Origin: CAZNDN01 sp964571815
GTDB lineage: Bacteria; Fibrobacterota; Chitinivibrionia; Chitinivibrionales; WJKA01
Direction of reading: 5' to 3'
DNA length: 9,128 nt
Assembly: GCA_964571815.1 (NCBI GenBank)
Contig: CAZNDN010000153.1
Location: 1 to 9,128, forward strand
The notes under the pieces were generated by a model. The model was given only the letters and a program-made list of their open reading frames with translations. It made no database searches and had not been told where the DNA came from. The first letter of the stretch is position 1. Each line of letters starts with the position of its first letter. Positions 1 through 6,102 of this stretch are shown here, in pieces. The translations under genes were made by a program, and so were the position numbers.

Positions 1-831
1 CGGTGTACCGACGGGGATGTCGGGACGGTCACCGACCTGTACTTCGACGAAGAGCAGTGGGCCGTGCGGTATGTGGTGATTCGTATCGAAGAGCCCATAG
101 AGTCCACAACCGCCCTGGTGTCGGTGACGGCGGTGGATTCGCTCGACTGGGACGGCAGAATCCTTCGGTTGGCTCTGGAGAGCGAGAAGGTCCGGAACAG
201 TCCCGAGGTCGACACGGATCTGCCGGTCACGCGCGAATACGAAACCGCGCTGCACCGCTACTACGAGTGGCCCGTGTACTGGGGTCAAGTGTCGTTTCTG
301 GATACGCCCCGCACCAAGGGCCTGGGCGATCCGGCGGTTCCTCACCGGCAGGGCAGGCGTTTCGGCGCCCCGGCGGAAGCGCCGGATGCGTACAACTACG
401 ATGAAGGTGACTACGAGGAAGCACAAAATCTCGCATCGGGGGAGCCCGACGATGGAGAAATGAGGGAGCTTGAGTTTGCCGAACCTACGGAGGAGCGCAC
501 CTACAGCTCATCGCTGCACAGCGTCTCGCGGATGCGGGAGAACAGCCCGACTACGGTCGATGAAGAGCGGCTCGCGGTCATGGGGCTTCTGGTTGACGAC
601 GAAGACTGGACGATACGGCACCTTGTCGTGGCCACGGACGCGGAGTTCAAGGAGCAAAAGGTCCTGGTGCCGCTGGGGCATGTCAAGGATTTCAGAACAG
701 CCACGGCGGAGCTGGATCTCGATCTTTCGGTCGACGATATCCGCGGCTCCCCCTCGTATCACGGAAACATGGAGATCGAGGATTACGAGCGGAATCTGTA
801 TGCGTATTACGATCGGGAAGGACTGGAATGA
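1..831 (+). CDS. PRC-barrel domain protein, two PRC domains, 5' end outside window
   Basis: The frame is open from base 1 to the TGA at 829-831 (276 residues), so the real start lies upstream. The first codons read as the opening of a PRC barrel (DGDVGTVTDLYFDEEQW, then VRYVVI), so the GTG at 64 is internal and not the start. Domain 1 covers about residues 1-90 and ends with the usual REYE...YYEWP.YWG tail. An acidic linker of about 80 residues follows. Domain 2 (about 171-275) repeats the pattern: VDDEDWTIRHLVV, then KVLVPL, then a YERNLYAYY tail. PRC barrels are small beta-barrel modules found in photosynthetic reaction centre subunit H, in RimM, and in many stand-alone stress-associated bacterial proteins; no enzymatic role is known for the stand-alone type. 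No membrane segment or signal peptide is visible in the part present. Family assignment is firm; the precise role is unknown. Confidence 0.88.
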   Translation, partial: RCTDGDVGTVTDLYFDEEQWAVRYVVIRIEEPIESTTALVSVTAVDSLDWDGRILRLALESEKVRNSPEVDTDLPVTREYETALHRYYEWPVYWGQVSFLDTPRTKGLGDPAVPHRQGRRFGAPAEAPDAYNYDEGDYEEAQNLASGEPDDGEMRELEFAEPTEERTYSSSLHSVSRMRENSPTTVDEERLAVMGLLVDDEDWTIRHLVVATDAEFKEQKVLVPLGHVKDFRTATAELDLDLSVDDIRGSPSYHGNMEIEDYERNLYAYYDREGLE

Positions 832-1026
832 GGAGAGGGGCAGAGGGCGGAATCAGAGGGGCAGCGAGCAGGAGGGTGAGGTGTGCAGTACCCGGCGTCG
901 GGGAATCAGAGGTGGTGCAGCAGTGCACGTTGTCAAGTACGCGGCACTCAGAGGCTGGAAAGCAGGTGTGTGATTCGTGCTCGTGACGTGCACTACACAC
1001 TCCAGTTCCTTCTCCAGTGGAATCTT

Positions 1027-1047
1027 GAGGCCCGTAGGGCCGGTATG
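1027..1047. repeat. Extragenic hairpin repeat, copy 1
   Basis: This 21-base element has a perfect 5-bp hairpin, GGCCC-GTA-GGGCC, at 1029-1041, with shared flanks GA before and GGTATG after. It matches copy 2 at 18 of 21 positions, in the same orientation, with starts 54 bp apart. Two of the three differences are paired inside the stem, so pairing is kept. It is probably a member of a dispersed REP-like family, but the family cannot be named from one window. Confidence 0.6.
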
Positions 1048-1080
1048 TCTGTAGAAATATCACAACCGGAAGAAGGTCCC

Positions 1081-1101
1081 GAGGTCCGTAGGACCGGCAT
1101 G
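1081..1101. repeat. Extragenic hairpin repeat, copy 2
   Basis: This is the second head-to-tail copy of the element at 1027-1047. Its hairpin is GGTCC-GTA-GGACC (1083-1095): the central C-G pair of copy 1 has become T-A, a compensatory change. The flank after the stem reads GGCATG against GGTATG in copy 1. Confidence 0.6.
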
Positions 1102-1125
1102 GTCCTTGTTGAGGTCCCGCTCTGC

Positions 1126-1145
1126 TGAGCCCGGTCGAAGCATGA
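1126..1145. repeat. 20-mer at the left edge of the first gap
   Basis: The sequence tgagcccggtcgaagcatga ends exactly at the first N. The identical 20-mer starts exactly after the last N (1246-1265), in the same orientation. From memory it resembles the ctgagcttgtcgaagcatga-type extragenic sequences seen in many environmental bacterial genomes. Such multi-copy sequences commonly break short-read assemblies. Confidence 0.75.
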
Positions 1146-1245
1146 NNNNNNNNNNNNNNNNNNNNNNNNNNNNNNNNNNNNNNNNNNNNNNNNNNNNNNN
1201 NNNNNNNNNNNNNNNNNNNNNNNNNNNNNNNNNNNNNNNNNNNNN
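1146..1245. other. Assembly gap (100 N)
   Basis: A run of exactly 100 N is a conventional scaffold spacer of unknown true length. Both edges are the same 20-mer, so the two contig ends may simply overlap and the true gap may be zero, or may be one or more extra repeat units. Predicted frames that run through this block have no meaning. Confidence 0.95.
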
Positions 1246-1265
1246 TGAGCCCGGTCGAAGCATGA
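1246..1265. repeat. 20-mer at the right edge of the first gap
   Basis: This is an exact direct copy of 1126-1145, beginning at the first called base after the gap. See that entry. Confidence 0.75.
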
Positions 1266-1285
1266 TCGTAGTCCAGGAAAAAAAT

Positions 1286-1297
1286 GACACACGTGTC
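1286..1297. promoter_or_regulatory. Palindrome upstream of osmC, possible operator
   Basis: The stretch gacacacgtgtc contains the perfect 8-bp palindrome ACACGTGT (1289-1296), 31 bases before the osmC start codon. Its position suits a regulator site. It does not look like the AT-rich OhrR-type operator often tied to this family. The assignment rests only on symmetry and position. Confidence 0.25.
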
Positions 1298-1327
1298 TAT
1301 CATTACCCCAACCAAAGGAGGTTGATT

Positions 1328-1765
1328 ATGGCAATCCGAACTTCATCAGCCGTATGGCACGGAACACTGAAGGAGGGTAACGGTACGTTGACCGTGGGAG
1401 ACGGGAAGTGGGAGGCGCCGTATTCCTTTGCCTCGCGATTTGAGGAAGGAGAGGGGACCAATCCCGAAGAGTTGATCGGGGCGGCGCAGGCGGGGTGTTA
1501 CTCGCAGGCGTTCTCCCTTGAGCTTGAGAAGGCCGGGTATACGCCGGATTCGATCCGCACAACCGCGGTGGTGCACCTCGACAAGGCCGGGGAGGGATTC
1601 AAGATTACCCGGGTCGATCTGTCGGTAAGCGGTGAAGTGCCGGGAATCGGCGAGGACACGTTCAAGGATATCGCCCGTCAAGCCAAAGTTTCATGCCCGG
1701 TTTCCCGGGCCCTGGCCGGAGCGGAGATCACGCTGAAGGCGGAGCTGCCGGTGCCCACACCGTAG
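1328..1765 (+). CDS. osmC: OsmC-family peroxiredoxin (organic hydroperoxide reductase)
   Basis: This 145-residue protein should detoxify organic and fatty-acid hydroperoxides in the cytoplasm through a pair of redox cysteines, working as a homodimer. The sequence shows the OsmC layout. The N-terminal strands carry the YSFASRFEEGEGTNPEEL block, including the conserved Arg (R37). The peroxidatic Cys is C57 in GAAQAGCYSQ and the second Cys is C123 in KVSCPVSRA. Length matches the family (about 140-145). The block resembles E. coli OsmC more than Ohr, so the OsmC subfamily is preferred. The ATG at 1328 is chosen because AAAGGAGG lies at 1315-1322, five bases upstream, and homology begins there; longer frames run back into the N gap. 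It converges on the cysS-like gene. Confidence 0.93.
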   Translation: MAIRTSSAVWHGTLKEGNGTLTVGDGKWEAPYSFASRFEEGEGTNPEELIGAAQAGCYSQAFSLELEKAGYTPDSIRTTAVVHLDKAGEGFKITRVDLSVSGEVPGIGEDTFKDIARQAKVSCPVSRALAGAEITLKAELPVPTP

Positions 1766-1800
1766 CACAACGCACGAAGCACGACCGGTTTATACACCGA

Positions 1801-1824
1801 CGGGCGCCCCCCCTCAGGCGCCCG
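1801..1824. terminator. Hairpin between convergent genes, probable terminator
   Basis: The perfect 8-bp stem CGGGCGCC (1801-1808) / GGCGCCCG (1817-1824) encloses an 8-base loop. It sits between the osmC stop (1765) and the stop of the opposing cysS-like gene (1844). Neither strand has a clear T run after the stem, so it would be a weak or factor-assisted terminator serving both directions. Confidence 0.45.
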
Positions 1825-1843
1825 CCCATACTTCTTCCCGGTC

Positions 1844-3100
1844 TTACAAACCAATCTGAAGCACCGAATCGATCTGATCGAGGGCGGTTTTCAGACCCCC
1901 GGCATCTTCACGCGCAAGTCTTCCCTCCCTTTTCGCTTCGGCCGGAGGAAGAAGTGCGTGCTGGAGCTCCCGCAGCGCCGCGGGAGTGTTGAGGTCGTCG
2001 CCCATCGTCCGCTGGAACTCTTTCAGCAGCAGAGCTGCCGGCGCACTCGGCGACGATACCCGCGAGTCGACATCCTCCGCACGGGTGAATACGCTGCTGA
2101 GCCCGACAAGCTCCTCGCGGTCGCGAGCGGCCTGCTCGAAAGCGGCATACGTGAAATTGAGCCGGCGGCGGTAGTGCCGGGTCGCGAAGAAGTACCGCAC
2201 CACGGCGCCGTCGTAGCCCCTCTTGCGCAGCTCATCGGGGTACAGAACGTTCCCCTTGCTTTTCGACATCTTGCTGCCGTCCACCAGCAGGTGCTCTCCG
2301 TGCAGCCACCAGGGGGCAAGCTCCACGCCGGAGTAGCCTTCGACCACCGCGATGGTATAGTCGTGGTGGCGGTAGAGGTTGTCGATACCGCCGCAGCTTA
2401 TGTCGATTTCGGTACCCAGGTGCTTGACGATCATCGCCGGGTCCTGCACATTCCACGCGGGACGGCCTCGTCCGAGGGGGGTATCCCAGCACACCGTATC
2501 GTCGCGCCCGCACCCGTGCCACAGGATGAAATCCCCGAGGTTCCATCGCCTTCCCGAATAGGTGTCGCGGCTGAAGCGCCGTTTGTTTTTCGGCCATTTG
2601 CTCATGTCCAGGCGAAACAGCCTCCCGAACCCTTCGAACGTAAGAGGGTCGAAATAGAAATCGCGGCCGTGTCCGTAGGCGTGGCCCTTGTCCCGCAGTA
2701 CGGCGATGATCTCGGCCGCGGTCTCGACGCTGGTCGAGGATCGGGGGATCTCGGGCGGGAGGCGGATGGAGAGATAGTTGCAGTCCTCAACGAACTTTTC
2801 TTCGATGGGTACCGTGAGCTGATCCGGTGTCATTCCCCTCCGTCGCGCCTCGGCGATGCTCTTGTCTTCGATATCCGTGTAATTCAGCACCCGGAGCACA
2901 TCGTAGTTGAGGTACTCCAGGTAGCGGTGAAGGATATCCTCGTAGAAAAACGTCCGGTAGTTGCCCAGGTGCTGCGGCCGGTAGACCGAGGGACCGCAGG
3001 TGAAGAGTTTGACCTTGTGGGCATACCGGGGACTGAATCGTCCCCCGGCCCGTTGCATCGTATTATACAATGTCAAGGCGCTCCGCCGCGTTTCGCTCAT
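1844..3100 (-). CDS. Divergent cysteinyl-tRNA synthetase-like protein lacking zinc ligands and anticodon-binding domain
   Basis: This 418-residue class I synthetase fold has a clear CysRS origin: FTCGPSVY (32-40), HLGN (44-47, the HIGH motif), YTDIEDK (74-80), GDFILW (189-194) and KMSKSKGN (277-284). Compared with E. coli CysRS from memory, the zinc ligands are C35 (kept), D220 in RPAWNVQDPAM (normally Cys in RPGWHIECSAM), H245 (kept) and T249 in RHHDYT (normally Glu in HHENE). The DIHGGG motif reads DISCGG. The protein ends just after the helix DQIDSVLQIGL, so the C-terminal anticodon-recognition part of normal CysRS (roughly 460 residues in total) is missing. The ATG at 3100 is chosen: GGGAG lies ten bases upstream, and the longer start at 3163 would overlap the BON gene. 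It lies 28 bases after that gene, likely in one operon. It probably activates an amino acid, but cysteine specificity and tRNA charging are doubtful. Confidence 0.85.
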   Translation of the reverse strand: MSETRRSALTLYNTMQRAGGRFSPRYAHKVKLFTCGPSVYRPQHLGNYRTFFYEDILHRYLEYLNYDVLRVLNYTDIEDKSIAEARRRGMTPDQLTVPIEEKFVEDCNYLSIRLPPEIPRSSTSVETAAEIIAVLRDKGHAYGHGRDFYFDPLTFEGFGRLFRLDMSKWPKNKRRFSRDTYSGRRWNLGDFILWHGCGRDDTVCWDTPLGRGRPAWNVQDPAMIVKHLGTEIDISCGGIDNLYRHHDYTIAVVEGYSGVELAPWWLHGEHLLVDGSKMSKSKGNVLYPDELRKRGYDGAVVRYFFATRHYRRRLNFTYAAFEQAARDREELVGLSSVFTRAEDVDSRVSSPSAPAALLLKEFQRTMGDDLNTPAALRELQHALLPPAEAKREGRLAREDAGGLKTALDQIDSVLQIGL

Positions 3101-3128
3101 TGTTCTGCTTCTCCCGTTCCGGGCGGGT

Positions 3129-3806
3129 TCAGTGGTCGGCAAACGCCGCTTGTTTCTCGACAAGATTGTTTTTGACTCCCGTCACTCCCGGCGTGTGCGC
3201 GGCGATTCTCTCCACGGCCGATACCTGGCCGGGACCGGGTACCCATCCGTTCAGCTCCACCACGCCGTCTCTGACCGTCACGCCGACATCGATATGGGCT
3301 ATGGTGCGGTCTCGCTTGAGCGCGGCGGCAACGGATTCGGCAATGTCTTCGTCGTTGAGCTTCCGTCGCGGATTCACCGCAAGCCGGTCCTCGACACCGA
3401 GCACGCCGATTACCTCGGATACCAGCTCCACCACGCGCGCCTTTTTCCAGTACGCATCGACCTCGCCTGTGAGCACCGCGGTTCCGCCGTGAATCTCGAC
3501 CTCGATCTTTTTGGCGTCCACATGCGGATTCCACAGAAGGGTCCGCTCGATTTCGCCCCGGAGTTCTTCGGCGGTAGGAAAGTCGCCCGAGCCGGGGTAG
3601 TCCACGATAAGCTCGTTGCGGACCCGGTCCACACCGTCCACCACCCAGGCATCGTACTCCGCCGATGCGCGGGACAGGGCGGAGGGGACGGTTCCGGAAA
3701 GCCTCACCACCCCGTCGCCGACTTCGACCGAAATCCCCGCGGCATCAACCCGCTGGTCCCAGTAGAGATGCTCTACTACGTTTTTCTTGATCGTTTCCCG
3801 GTCCAT
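3129..3806 (-). CDS. Protein with three BON domains
   Basis: This 225-residue protein consists of three consecutive BON modules at about residues 3-68, 79-145 and 152-217. Each has the pattern of a helix, then a V.V.V..G.V.L.G.V hairpin (ISVEVGDGVVRLSGTV; IEVEIHGGTAVLTGEV; VGVTVRDGVVELNGWV), then a helix and a gV..V.N.L strand. BON domains occur in OsmY, in secretins and in many stress proteins, and are thought to bind lipids or envelope components. Unlike OsmY this protein has no signal peptide, so a cytoplasmic place is likely. The start at 3806 follows an AAAGGA ribosome binding site nine bases away. It is the first gene of a probable two-gene operon with the CysRS-like gene. Family is certain; function is not known. 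Confidence 0.9.
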   Translation of the reverse strand: MDRETIKKNVVEHLYWDQRVDAAGISVEVGDGVVRLSGTVPSALSRASAEYDAWVVDGVDRVRNELIVDYPGSGDFPTAEELRGEIERTLLWNPHVDAKKIEVEIHGGTAVLTGEVDAYWKKARVVELVSEVIGVLGVEDRLAVNPRRKLNDEDIAESVAAALKRDRTIAHIDVGVTVRDGVVELNGWVPGPGQVSAVERIAAHTPGVTGVKNNLVEKQAAFADH

Positions 3807-3973
3807 ACACCTGTCCTTTCGATATAAACCGATAGTCTTTTAGAAACGCCCTAATGATTTGACCCATTTCTCCCGCAAACGCCGTGCCGACAATCGCTTC
3901 GTTCCGTCAACACAGCCCGGTCGACAGCGGACAGGGTACCGAAGGGGCACGAGCGATTACGCCGGCTTTGTCG

Positions 3974-3990
3974 GAATCGCAAAGCGATTC
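3974..3990. repeat. Inverted repeat (hairpin)
   Basis: A perfect 7-bp inverted repeat GAATCGC/GCGATTC with an AAA loop lies in the gene-free region. No T run follows on either strand, so it is not an obvious terminator. Role unknown. Confidence 0.4.
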
Positions 3991-4051
3991 TCGAAATCGG
4001 CAAGGCTACCCTCGACGCTCTTTCAGGCCTTGCCTCGGAATCAGGGCCTTC

Positions 4052-4071
4052 GGCGAGCAGGCACGCTCGCC
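4052..4071. repeat. Inverted repeat (hairpin)
   Basis: A perfect 7-bp inverted repeat GGCGAGC/GCTCGCC with a 6-base loop lies in the same gene-free region. No T run follows. It could be part of a structured leader or a small RNA, but nothing else supports that. Confidence 0.4.
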
Positions 4072-4307
4072 CGGCGCCGGCATGCAACCCGGACCATGGT
4101 CAAGCGCCCTCGGCTGTTTTCCCACGGCACGAACGACCGTGCTTTCGACGTGGTGCGGGCAGCCCCTCAGGCATCGCTTCCCGTAGCCTTTCTGATGGGA
4201 ACGGTTGCAAAAACTTCCGATCGAGTCGGCCTTTCACCCTGGATGACGCAGCGGCTGAGGCACAATGCCGCCCCTGTGCTTAGGCGCCGCTTCGTGAACT
4301 CTCCCCC

Positions 4308-4922
4308 ATGGAGCGCATCGCGAAGCGAGCCCTCGACGTTGCAGGGGCGCCGGCCGGGCTCGTGGTTTTCGCTCCCGCGTTTCTTCTTGTTCCCATTCCT
4401 CTGAAACTGACCTCACAAGGCCCGGTCTTCTTCAGGCAAAAGAGGATCGGCAAGGGAGGGAAACCGTTCACCTTCCTGAAATTCCGCTCCATGTACCTCA
4501 ATAACGACCAGGAGATTCACCGCGCCTTCGTCTCGCGCCTGATCGAAGGCGCGCAGGAGGCCGGCGTGTACAAGATCGAGGACGATCCACGGGTGACACC
4601 GGTGGGGCGTTTCCTTCGGAAGACCAGCCTCGACGAAATCCCCCGGTTTTTCAACGTACTCAAGGGAGACATGTCGCTGGTCGGTCCCCGTCCTCCGCTG
4701 CTATACGAAGTGGAGCAGTACAATCTGTGGCACCGGCGGAGAGTGATGGAAACCAAACCGGGTATCACGGGGCTGTGGCAGGTTGAGGGGAGGAGCGCCA
4801 CGACATTCGACGAGATGGTGCGGATGGATCTGCGCTATGTTAAGGGAGCATCGTTGCGGTTGGACCTGCTGCTGCTTTTCAGGACGGTCTCAGTCCTTTT
4901 CTCGGGGCGGGGGGCCTACTGA
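4308..4922 (+). CDS. Polyprenyl-phosphate sugar-1-phosphate transferase (bacterial sugar transferase family)
   Basis: This 204-residue monotopic membrane enzyme should move a sugar-1-phosphate from a nucleotide sugar to undecaprenyl phosphate, the first step of a surface glycan. It is the short form (PglC-like catalytic core), without the large N-terminal membrane domain of WbaP/WcaJ. Visible features are KRALD followed by a hydrophobic segment with an internal Pro (about 11-31, the re-entrant helix), GPVFFRQKRIG (38-48), KFRSM (58-62), DPRVTPVGRFLR (93-104), the catalytic Asp-Glu dyad D109-E110 in SLDEIP, MSLVGPRP (122-129) and KPGITGLWQV (150-159). The ATG at 4308 is the only good start, since TAG lies in frame about 27 bases upstream, but there is no Shine-Dalgarno sequence before it. 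No other glycan genes are nearby, so its pathway is unknown. Confidence 0.92.
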   Translation: MERIAKRALDVAGAPAGLVVFAPAFLLVPIPLKLTSQGPVFFRQKRIGKGGKPFTFLKFRSMYLNNDQEIHRAFVSRLIEGAQEAGVYKIEDDPRVTPVGRFLRKTSLDEIPRFFNVLKGDMSLVGPRPPLLYEVEQYNLWHRRRVMETKPGITGLWQVEGRSATTFDEMVRMDLRYVKGASLRLDLLLLFRTVSVLFSGRGAY

Positions 4923-4969
4923 GCCGACCGCGGAGAGAGACGCTTGAAATCCCGGCGGGCTGCCCGTCC

Positions 4970-5287
4970 TCACATTAGTGTCGCCCCGTTCCGTTCTACC
5001 GAATCCTGACGACTTACGCCGATTGTGTTGCCGTGGCGACCCGCCGCTGCCCACCGGATACTCCCGGTAAGGGGGCGCATCCCGTCCGGCGTCCACGTGG
5101 TAAACAGCGTAGACTCGTCGGGAGATACCCTGATTCTCGGTCGCGGTTCCACCGTTACGACTTTCATGCCCTCACGTGAGGCGTCGGCGACCAGCCCTCG
5201 TACATTCTGTCCGCAGTGCACAAAATGCACCGGGATGAGATCGACGGGGCGCCGCGGTCCCCTTTCTCTTCGCTCCCGAACCGACAT
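4970..5287 (-). CDS. Small PilZ-domain protein, putative c-di-GMP effector
   Basis: This 105-residue protein consists of little more than one PilZ domain. The arginine-rich start (residues 4-13) contains an RxxxR spacing (R9-R13), and the D/NxSxxG motif is present as D35-A-S-R-E-G40 in GLVADASREGMKVV. The later strands read LTGSIRWA (73-80) and TIGV (88-91), as in the PilZ pattern of G.V.W followed by iGv. These are the two motifs that hold c-di-GMP in PilZ proteins, so binding is plausible but not shown. The start at 5287 is preceded by GGGAG five bases away. It lies 49 bases downstream of the bacterioferritin-like gene on the same strand, probably cotranscribed, and converges with the sugar transferase. 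The match is made by motif and is less certain than for its neighbours. Confidence 0.68.
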   Translation of the reverse strand: MSVRERRERGPRRPVDLIPVHFVHCGQNVRGLVADASREGMKVVTVEPRPRIRVSPDESTLFTTWTPDGMRPLTGSIRWAAAGRHGNTIGVSRQDSVERNGATLM

Positions 5288-5336
5288 AGTTTCTCCCGTG
5301 TGCCGCCCCGCTGGGGAAGGTCAGTGAAGATACGGA

Positions 5337-5765
5337 TCATGCTTTCCGGTTGATCGACGTAAGAAGGTCGCGTTTGTGCTCCTCTTCCTGGATCAGGATA
5401 TCCTCCAGCACCCGCCGCAGTCCGTATTCCCGCATCTCTTCGGCCAGAGCGATTCTCTCCTTGTACCGCTTTATTGCATCTTCCTCGCCGGCCAGGTCCT
5501 GCTTGAGCATTTCGAGGTTGTTGTCGGATATCCCCCGCTTCTCCACGTCCACACTCGGCACACCCCCCAGAAAGTCGATTTGCTCCGAGAGCATCACCGC
5601 ATGGTTCATCTCTTCCTGCGAGTGAACGAGCAGTTCCTTGCGAATGGACTCGAACTCGGCGCCGGACATGACCGCCTGGTGCTGCACATACTGAATTGCC
5701 GCCGCGTATTCCCACTGAAGGTCATAGTTAAGGCCGTCGATCAACGTTTGTGTTTCTTGACTCAT
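5337..5765 (-). CDS. Bacterioferritin-like / ferritin-like diiron protein
   Basis: This 142-residue four-helix ferritin-like protein probably oxidises Fe(II) and stores or detoxifies iron. The diiron ligands fall almost at the E. coli bacterioferritin positions: E19 (QWEYAA), E52 and H55 (EEMNH), E94 or E95 (AGEEDAIKRY), and E127 and H130 (QEEEH). M53 aligns with the Met that binds heme between Bfr subunits, so heme binding is possible. The DFLGGVPS segment after helix B is also Bfr-like. It is shorter than Bfr (about 158), mostly at the two ends, so a non-cage diiron protein is the alternative. The ATG at 5765 lies only seven bases from the second N gap, so its ribosome binding site and promoter are hidden. 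The PilZ gene follows on the same strand. Confidence 0.85.
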   Translation of the reverse strand: MSQETQTLIDGLNYDLQWEYAAAIQYVQHQAVMSGAEFESIRKELLVHSQEEMNHAVMLSEQIDFLGGVPSVDVEKRGISDNNLEMLKQDLAGEEDAIKRYKERIALAEEMREYGLRRVLEDILIQEEEHKRDLLTSINRKA

Positions 5766-5772
5766 GCAAAAC

Positions 5773-5872
5773 NNNNNNNNNNNNNNNNNNNNNNNNNNNN
5801 NNNNNNNNNNNNNNNNNNNNNNNNNNNNNNNNNNNNNNNNNNNNNNNNNNNNNNNNNNNNNNNNNNNNNNNN
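5773..5872. other. Assembly gap (100 N)
   Basis: A second scaffold spacer of exactly 100 N, true length unknown. Unlike the first gap, its two edges share no sequence that I can see. It hides the upstream region of the bacterioferritin-like gene and whatever precedes 5873. Confidence 0.95.
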
Positions 5873-6102
5873 TCTCGTCACGGACCCCGTATTCTGCCGG
5901 GGGGTTCGCAAGACGCCGAATGGCTGAAAACCGCGCTATTGGAAGCGCGGGGGGGTTATTGGCACACTTTTCGCTTTACGGAAGTCAACTGAAACCGGTG
6001 CGGCAGATAACCGACTACCGACGGATAACCCCTTTTGACCGGGATGTCCGCGGGCGGCTGCGACAGGGGCCCATACAGCCGGGGGGCTATCTGGTACCGG
6101 GC
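5873..6102. other. Region without a recognisable gene
   Basis: Between the second gap and the minus-strand gene tail I see no gene: the frames contain no family pattern. The region has a hairpin at 5931-5950 and two copies of gataacc about 18 bases apart (near 6006 and 6024). It may be the 3' flank of the minus-strand fragment at 6103-6249. Confidence 0.4.
5927..5950 (-). terminator. Possible minus-strand rho-independent terminator
   Basis: The perfect 7-bp stem CCGCGCT/AGCGCGG (5931-5937 and 5944-5950, 6-base loop) is followed, read on the minus strand, by TTTTC (5930-5926). It could end transcription of the minus-strand gene whose last codons are at 6249-6103, though it lies about 150 bases after that stop. 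The T run is short. Confidence 0.4.

Larger units (their letters stand above)
832..1327. other. Gene-free region with repeats and an assembly gap
   Basis: No convincing gene lies between the PRC-barrel stop and the osmC start. The open frames here are low-complexity shadows, and several run through the N block. An 11-bp direct repeat (ggaatcagagg) occurs at 849-859 and 902-912. Two related hairpin elements lie at 1027-1047 and 1081-1101, and a 20-mer occurs on both sides of the gap (1126-1145 and 1246-1265). The 60 bases before osmC hold the perfect palindrome ACACGTGT (1289-1296) and a strong ribosome binding site. Confidence 0.6.
3807..4307. other. Gene-free region between divergent genes
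   Basis: About 500 bases separate the BON gene start (minus) from the sugar transferase start (plus). The open frames here (for example 3859-4404 plus and 3851-4087 minus) are rich in Arg, Pro and Ser, match no family I recognise and carry no plausible ribosome binding site. Promoters for both flanking genes should lie here, but I see no convincing -35/-10 pair. Small perfect hairpins are present at 3974-3990, 4052-4071 and 4127-4142 (GCACG/CGTGC). Confidence 0.5.

Noticed and set aside
64..831. GTG at 64 as the true start of the PRC-barrel gene
   Set aside because: The codons before it encode the conserved first strands of the PRC domain, so the gene begins outside the window.
1027..1101. 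CRISPR array
   Set aside because: Only two imperfect copies with an internal palindrome and one spacer-like interval; no cas genes in the window.
692..1315. Frames running through the first N gap
   Set aside because: They depend on 100 unknown bases and give low-complexity sequence; the osmC start at 1328 explains the only real protein here.
1958..3175. 405-codon open frame on the plus strand across the CysRS-like gene
   Set aside because: It is the antisense shadow of a clear synthetase gene in GC-rich DNA; its product shows no family pattern.
3000..3827. 275-codon plus-strand frame over the BON gene
   Set aside because: It lies antisense to three well-formed BON domains and has no ribosome binding site or recognisable motif.
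3974..4071. tRNA or other known structured RNA
   Set aside because: The hairpins do not build a cloverleaf and no T-arm consensus (GGTTCRANNC) or CCA end is visible.
3859..4404. 181-codon plus-strand frame in the gene-free region
   Set aside because: Arg/Pro/Ser-rich translation without motifs, overlapping the sugar transferase start in another frame; no ribosome binding site.
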